Assembly: GCA_018302885.1 (NCBI GenBank)
Contig: JAGVZC010000012.1
Coordinates: 1 to 9,189 of the forward strand
Length of the DNA: 9,189 bases
Source: Candidatus Woesearchaeota archaeon
GTDB taxonomy: Archaea > Nanobdellota > Nanobdellia > SCGC-AAA011-G17 > GW2011-AR20
Reading direction: 5' to 3'
Position 1 is the stretch's first letter. Each line of letters starts with the position of its first letter. The notes beneath the pieces were generated by a model. The model was given only the letters and a program-made list of their open reading frames with translations. It was not told where the DNA came from and did not search any database. Shown piece by piece: positions 6,090-9,189 of this stretch. Made by a program: the position numbers and the translations under genes.

Positions 6090-6827
6090 ATGAAACTAAC
6101 CTTAGCTGAACCAAGATTCTTCAAGGAACCGGTTGTAATCATATCTGAACTAGTCAATGAAGTTGTTTTCAGAATTGACAAAGACAAGCTTGAGTTAATT
6201 GCCATGGATCCTGCAAATGTTGCAATGATTGTCTATAAATTGCTGGGGAGTGTCTTTGTTGAATATAACATCAATGAACCAATTGAGATTGCAGTCAATC
6301 TTGATAATTTAAAACAGGTTTTGAGAAGAGCAAAACCTTCTGACACATTGACTTTGGAATTATTGGAAAACAAATTAAAGATTACACTTAAGTCAAGCTC
6401 CACAAGAATATTCACTTTGAGCCTGATAAACATGGAGGAAGAAAGACAGAAAGTTCCTGAACTGGATTTCAAATGCATGATTGAAATGCCTTCGAATATG
6501 TTTGATGAGGTTGTTGAAGACATGGACGTTGTTTCAGATTCTGTTGCTTTTGAAGTCAAGGATGATATTTTTAATATTCAGGCTGCAGGAAATATAAGCA
6601 CTGCAAAGGTTTCATTCAAAAAAGACGATTTCGTCAAGATAAATTCAAAAGAAAATATTCGCTCAAGATACTCTGTTGAATATCTGAAGAAAATAATCAA
6701 GGGCGGGAAATTGAGCGATACCCTTACTTTGTGGCTGAGCAATGATTATCCACTGAAAATTGAATATAAAGTTATAGATAAGCTGAGCTTAACAACAATT
6801 CTTGCTCCAAGGGTAAATAATGATTAA
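6090..6827 (+). CDS. pcn: DNA polymerase sliding clamp (PCNA)
   Basis: 245 residues, the standard size of an archaeal/eukaryotic clamp subunit with two domains. LELIAMDPANVAMI (34-47) is the conserved N-domain segment. LKQVLRRAKPSDTLTLEL (74-91) supplies basic residues for the inner ring surface. The interdomain connecting loop lies around 113-127. LAPR at 238-241 is the conserved C-terminal binding patch. The protein forms a trimeric ring around DNA and tethers polymerase, FEN1, ligase and other PIP-box proteins. Only one PCNA gene is visible here, so a homotrimer is likely. It has its own TATA-like element and is separated by 28 bases from the next gene. Confidence 0.96.
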   Translation: MKLTLAEPRFFKEPVVIISELVNEVVFRIDKDKLELIAMDPANVAMIVYKLLGSVFVEYNINEPIEIAVNLDNLKQVLRRAKPSDTLTLELLENKLKITLKSSSTRIFTLSLINMEEERQKVPELDFKCMIEMPSNMFDEVVEDMDVVSDSVAFEVKDDIFNIQAAGNISTAKVSFKKDDFVKINSKENIRSRYSVEYLKKIIKGGKLSDTLTLWLSNDYPLKIEYKVIDKLSLTTILAPRVNND

Positions 6828-6828
6828 A

Positions 6829-6836
6829 TTTATATA
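6829..6836 (+). promoter_or_regulatory. Probable TATA box of the class III signal peptide protein gene
   Basis: TTTATATA begins two bases after the PCNA stop. It is centred 23.5 nt before the first ATG (6856) and 26.5 nt before the second ATG (6859). The usual archaeal spacing slightly favours the second ATG as a leaderless start. Confidence 0.6.
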
Positions 6837-6855
6837 GTATTTTCATTTTTATTTT

Positions 6856-7629
6856 ATGATGAATAAAAGAGGTCAGGTTACTATTTTTATCATTGTTGGA
6901 ATAGTTATTGTAATAAGCGTATTTCTTATATTTTATTTTTTGGGTGATACTCTAAAAAGACAAAGTACACCTGAAGTTGTTCTGGAAGAATCAAGTTTAG
7001 AGCCAATCACAAATCTTATTGAGGAATGTGTAAGCAATGAAATTGTTAAGGGTGTTGAATTAGTTGGTTTACAGGGAGGATATAATAATCCGCCAGTTTA
7101 TTTTCAGATTGGAGACTATAAATTATCCTATGATTGTGACAAAGATGAAAGCGGAATTTATATCAACAGATTGCCCACCTTAAACAGAATTTCTAGCGAG
7201 ATTGAAGAATACACTTCTGACAACATGAATTTAATTGAAGAATGCATTGATAATTTTAAGACTTACAAAGATCAAGGTTACAAGATAAATGATGGTGACA
7301 TGAATATTAATGTTGAGATAAGCGATAGCATTCTTGTAGATGTCAATTATCCTGTTGAGGTAAATAGGGGAGATTTCACATCCAGCTTTAATAATTTTGA
7401 ATTCAGCATTCCTTCAGGCTTGATTAATGCATACAAAGTCGCTACAGATATTGTTAACGATGAATGCACTGGAACCATATTTAACATTGATGATTATATA
7501 ATCAGTAATCCTCCATTGTCATTTATTGAAAGGCAGTTATCATCAGATGGAAAATTATTTTATTATTTAACAACAATACCACAAAGCGGGGAGGATGCAT
7601 ACAGATTCCATTTCATAGTTGAAAGATGA
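6856..7629 (+). CDS. Pilin-like surface protein with a class III signal peptide
   Basis: 257 residues from ATG 6856, or 256 from ATG 6859. The N-terminus reads NKRGQVTIFIIVGIVIV, a class III (type IV pilin-like) signal. A prepilin peptidase of the FlaK/EppA kind would cut between G6 and Q7, leaving a hydrophobic helix (8-30) able to anchor in the membrane or pack into a filament. The outer part has four cysteines (C58, C94, C130, C204), which allows two disulfides. LVGLQGGYNNPPVY (69-82) is a distinctive segment that I remember from uncharacterised DPANN proteins. The rest looks mixed alpha/beta. It is larger than a typical pilin, so it may be a minor pilin or an anchor rather than a filament subunit. 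Its stop overlaps the start of the Cys-rich gene (ATGA), implying coupled synthesis. Confidence 0.8.
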   Translation: MMNKRGQVTIFIIVGIVIVISVFLIFYFLGDTLKRQSTPEVVLEESSLEPITNLIEECVSNEIVKGVELVGLQGGYNNPPVYFQIGDYKLSYDCDKDESGIYINRLPTLNRISSEIEEYTSDNMNLIEECIDNFKTYKDQGYKINDGDMNINVEISDSILVDVNYPVEVNRGDFTSSFNNFEFSIPSGLINAYKVATDIVNDECTGTIFNIDDYIISNPPLSFIERQLSSDGKLFYYLTTIPQSGEDAYRFHFIVER

Positions 7630-9189
7630 AAAAGATAATCAGTTTGTTCATGATAGCAATTTTGGTTTGTGTTAGTTTTACACTTTATTCTCCTCAGGAA
7701 GTTAGCGCAGCTGCCGTCAACACATGCGCCCTTACAAAAGATGGAAATTTTTGTGTTTTTGGCGAGGATGTGGAGTCAAATGATTGCGTGGCAGGGCATT
7801 TCTATACTGGAAAGACATTAAGCCAGGTTGACGAATGTAAATTAGGGACATGCATTCCTCAGGAAGGAGAATGTTTGGCACAAAAACCACAGATTGAATG
7901 TATTAGTAATGAAAATAAAGGAAGATGGGATCCACAACCAAAAGAAAGCATACCTGAATGTCAAATAGGATGCTGTAACATTGCTGGCTCTTTATGTAGC
8001 TTGGAAGAAAAAAATTATTGTGTAAATACTTTGGCTGGAGGGGATGCAAGTTCTTTCAATTCTGCTATTACTGACAAAGCGAGCTGTGATACAATCTGTA
8101 ATGCTGCAGTTCTTGGATGTTACAATAACAATGGAGTATGTAATTATGGAACTCAGGAGAATTTTTTGAGCTTACCTGATTTTAATCCAGGAAATTTTAA
8201 AGCAAATACTTTTTGTAAAGATGTTTCTGGTTGTTTTGCTGACAGTCAAGCATACAAATCATGTGGTGATAAAACGACTAATGAAGATTATTTAGATGTT
8301 TACTGGTATGATAGTTCAGGCAATAGAGAAGAAATTTTTGATGATTGTGGTTATCCTGATGAATTTTGTTATGATGAGGATGATAAAGGAGGAATAAATG
8401 CCGAATGTATAATTAGCGACTGTGTCTCTGGTTTGGATCAGTATGCTGAACCTGGTGAATTCAAGGCTGGAGAAAGCATATGTGTTGGTGTTAGTAATTA
8501 TCATTATACAAATGAGGGAAGAAGCAAGGAAATTAAACCTTATATTTTAAGTTGCCAATTTGGTGAAATAAAAGCTGATGATACTTTAGATAGAAATGTC
8601 GTATGTGTTGAGCAAAAAGACGGTGAAGGAAGAATTCATGCACAAACTATTGATAATAAAGAGGATAAATGTAATCCATGTGGTCTTGGTGGGGGTCTTT
8701 TAGGACAAGCAGGGGATATTTTTGGTTATTTTCCTCCTGGAATAAATTCTATATTTTTATTAACAACTGAACCTTGTAAAGGAGATAGCGATTTTCCTGT
8801 TCTTAACGGAGACAGATGCGATCAAAAAGGTCAGGTTACCCTTGAAGACGGACAAGTTATTCAAATGTGTGGTTATGGTCCTTTAGATAGCGATAATAGT
8901 TATGATAATGATGTTTGGGATCCTGTGGGTTCCTGTAATCCTATTTATCCCCCATCTGATACTACAAGATGTAATTTATGTGGTGAAGGAGGGGATGGTA
9001 TATTAAATGTATGTACTGTTGACGAATGTAATGCTTTAGGCGATTGTAAATTTTTAAAAGATAATAGAGTTATTAATGCCGGTACTGCTGTTGCAGGAGG
9101 AATGTGGTTAGGCACTTGTATATCTGGAGCATTACTTTCTCAGTATACTCCTTTGCCTGCAGTAAGAGAAGGTCTTTTGGCTAGTGTTG
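7626..9189 (+). CDS. Secreted Cys-rich surface protein (3' end outside window)
   Basis: The frame is open from ATG 7626 to the right edge, giving 521 residues with no stop, so the true protein is longer. The Sec signal peptide has KK at 2-3, a hydrophobic core at 4-20 and a VSA site at 26-28. About 38 cysteines fall in the remaining 493 residues, spread evenly, with clusters such as CQIGCC (112-117). This suggests an extracellular, disulfide-stapled protein, or less likely one binding metals. Two CNxCGxGG motifs start at C349 and C449. Residues 484-505 are Gly/Ala-rich and mildly hydrophobic. Acidic residues are plentiful, and DVYWYDSSGN (224-233) stands out. No enzyme motif was recognised. 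It follows the class III signal peptide gene with an ATGA overlap and no promoter of its own, so the two products probably work together. Function unknown. Confidence 0.85.
   Translation, partial: MKKIISLFMIAILVCVSFTLYSPQEVSAAAVNTCALTKDGNFCVFGEDVESNDCVAGHFYTGKTLSQVDECKLGTCIPQEGECLAQKPQIECISNENKGRWDPQPKESIPECQIGCCNIAGSLCSLEEKNYCVNTLAGGDASSFNSAITDKASCDTICNAAVLGCYNNNGVCNYGTQENFLSLPDFNPGNFKANTFCKDVSGCFADSQAYKSCGDKTTNEDYLDVYWYDSSGNREEIFDDCGYPDEFCYDEDDKGGINAECIISDCVSGLDQYAEPGEFKAGESICVGVSNYHYTNEGRSKEIKPYILSCQFGEIKADDTLDRNVVCVEQKDGEGRIHAQTIDNKEDKCNPCGLGGGLLGQAGDIFGYFPPGINSIFLLTTEPCKGDSDFPVLNGDRCDQKGQVTLEDGQVIQMCGYGPLDSDNSYDNDVWDPVGSCNPIYPPSDTTRCNLCGEGGDGILNVCTVDECNALGDCKFLKDNRVINAGTAVAGGMWLGTCISGALLSQYTPLPAVREGLLASV

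Noticed and set aside
6233..6559. Minus-strand open frame of 108 codons within the PCNA gene
   Set aside because: PCNA is conserved over this stretch, and the antisense product is Ser/Leu-rich low-complexity with no promoter.
7626..7670. Cysteine at residue 15 of the Cys-rich protein as a lipoprotein lipobox
   Set aside because: The residues before it are ILV, without the small residue required before the cysteine, and a better cleavage site (VSA, 26-28) follows.
8316..8504. Minus-strand open frame within the Cys-rich gene
   Set aside because: The plus-strand frame stays open for 521 codons with regular cysteines and a signal peptide, while the antisense product has no recognisable feature.
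8823..8850. KGQVTLE inside the Cys-rich protein as a class III signal peptide of a separate gene
   Set aside because: It resembles the motif but is followed by EDGQV rather than a hydrophobic stretch, and it lies in the middle of an open frame with no start or promoter.

Overview
The window reads as a piece of a small, compact, AT-rich archaeal genome. The information-processing genes are archaeal: Rpo11, transcription factor S, aMBF1, PCNA and an ER/archaeal-type signal peptidase. The lineage is probably DPANN, with a Woesearchaeota- or Pacearchaeota-like gene style as the best guess. That guess rests on the class III signal peptide protein, the Cys-rich secreted protein, the very short intergenic gaps and the many ATGA overlaps. 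It comes from remembered family style, not from a database search. All twelve recognised genes are on the + strand.

Region 1 (1-3545) is a tightly overlapping run of four envelope genes. It starts with the C-terminal end of a GT-C-like membrane glycosyltransferase, followed by a complete paralogue of it. A processive-type GT2 glycosyltransferase follows, then a membrane-anchored protein with a thioredoxin-like fold that lacks the CxxC pair. Together they look like a surface or lipid-linked glycan assembly operon whose beginning lies upstream of the window.

Region 2 (3546-6827) holds core genes with short gaps and their own TATA boxes: aMBF1, rpo11, a two-TM protein with two C-terminal helical repeats, signal peptidase I coupled by ATGA to transcription factor S, and PCNA. 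The TATA boxes are centred about 24-29 nt before the start codons, which implies leaderless or near-leaderless mRNAs. Two of the promoters share an 18-nt element almost perfectly.

Region 3 (6828-9189) is a two-gene unit joined by ATGA. The first gene encodes a pilin-like protein with a class III signal peptide (RGQ followed by a hydrophobic stretch). The second encodes a secreted, extremely Cys-rich protein (about 38 cysteines in 493 mature residues seen) that runs off the right edge. This pair is the least understood part of the window and the best candidate for an undescribed surface system. The neighbouring signal peptidase I could process the second protein, whereas the first would need a class III prepilin peptidase that is not in this window.

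No tRNA, rRNA, CRISPR array, insertion sequence or origin was seen. No gene-free stretch exceeds about 75 bases.
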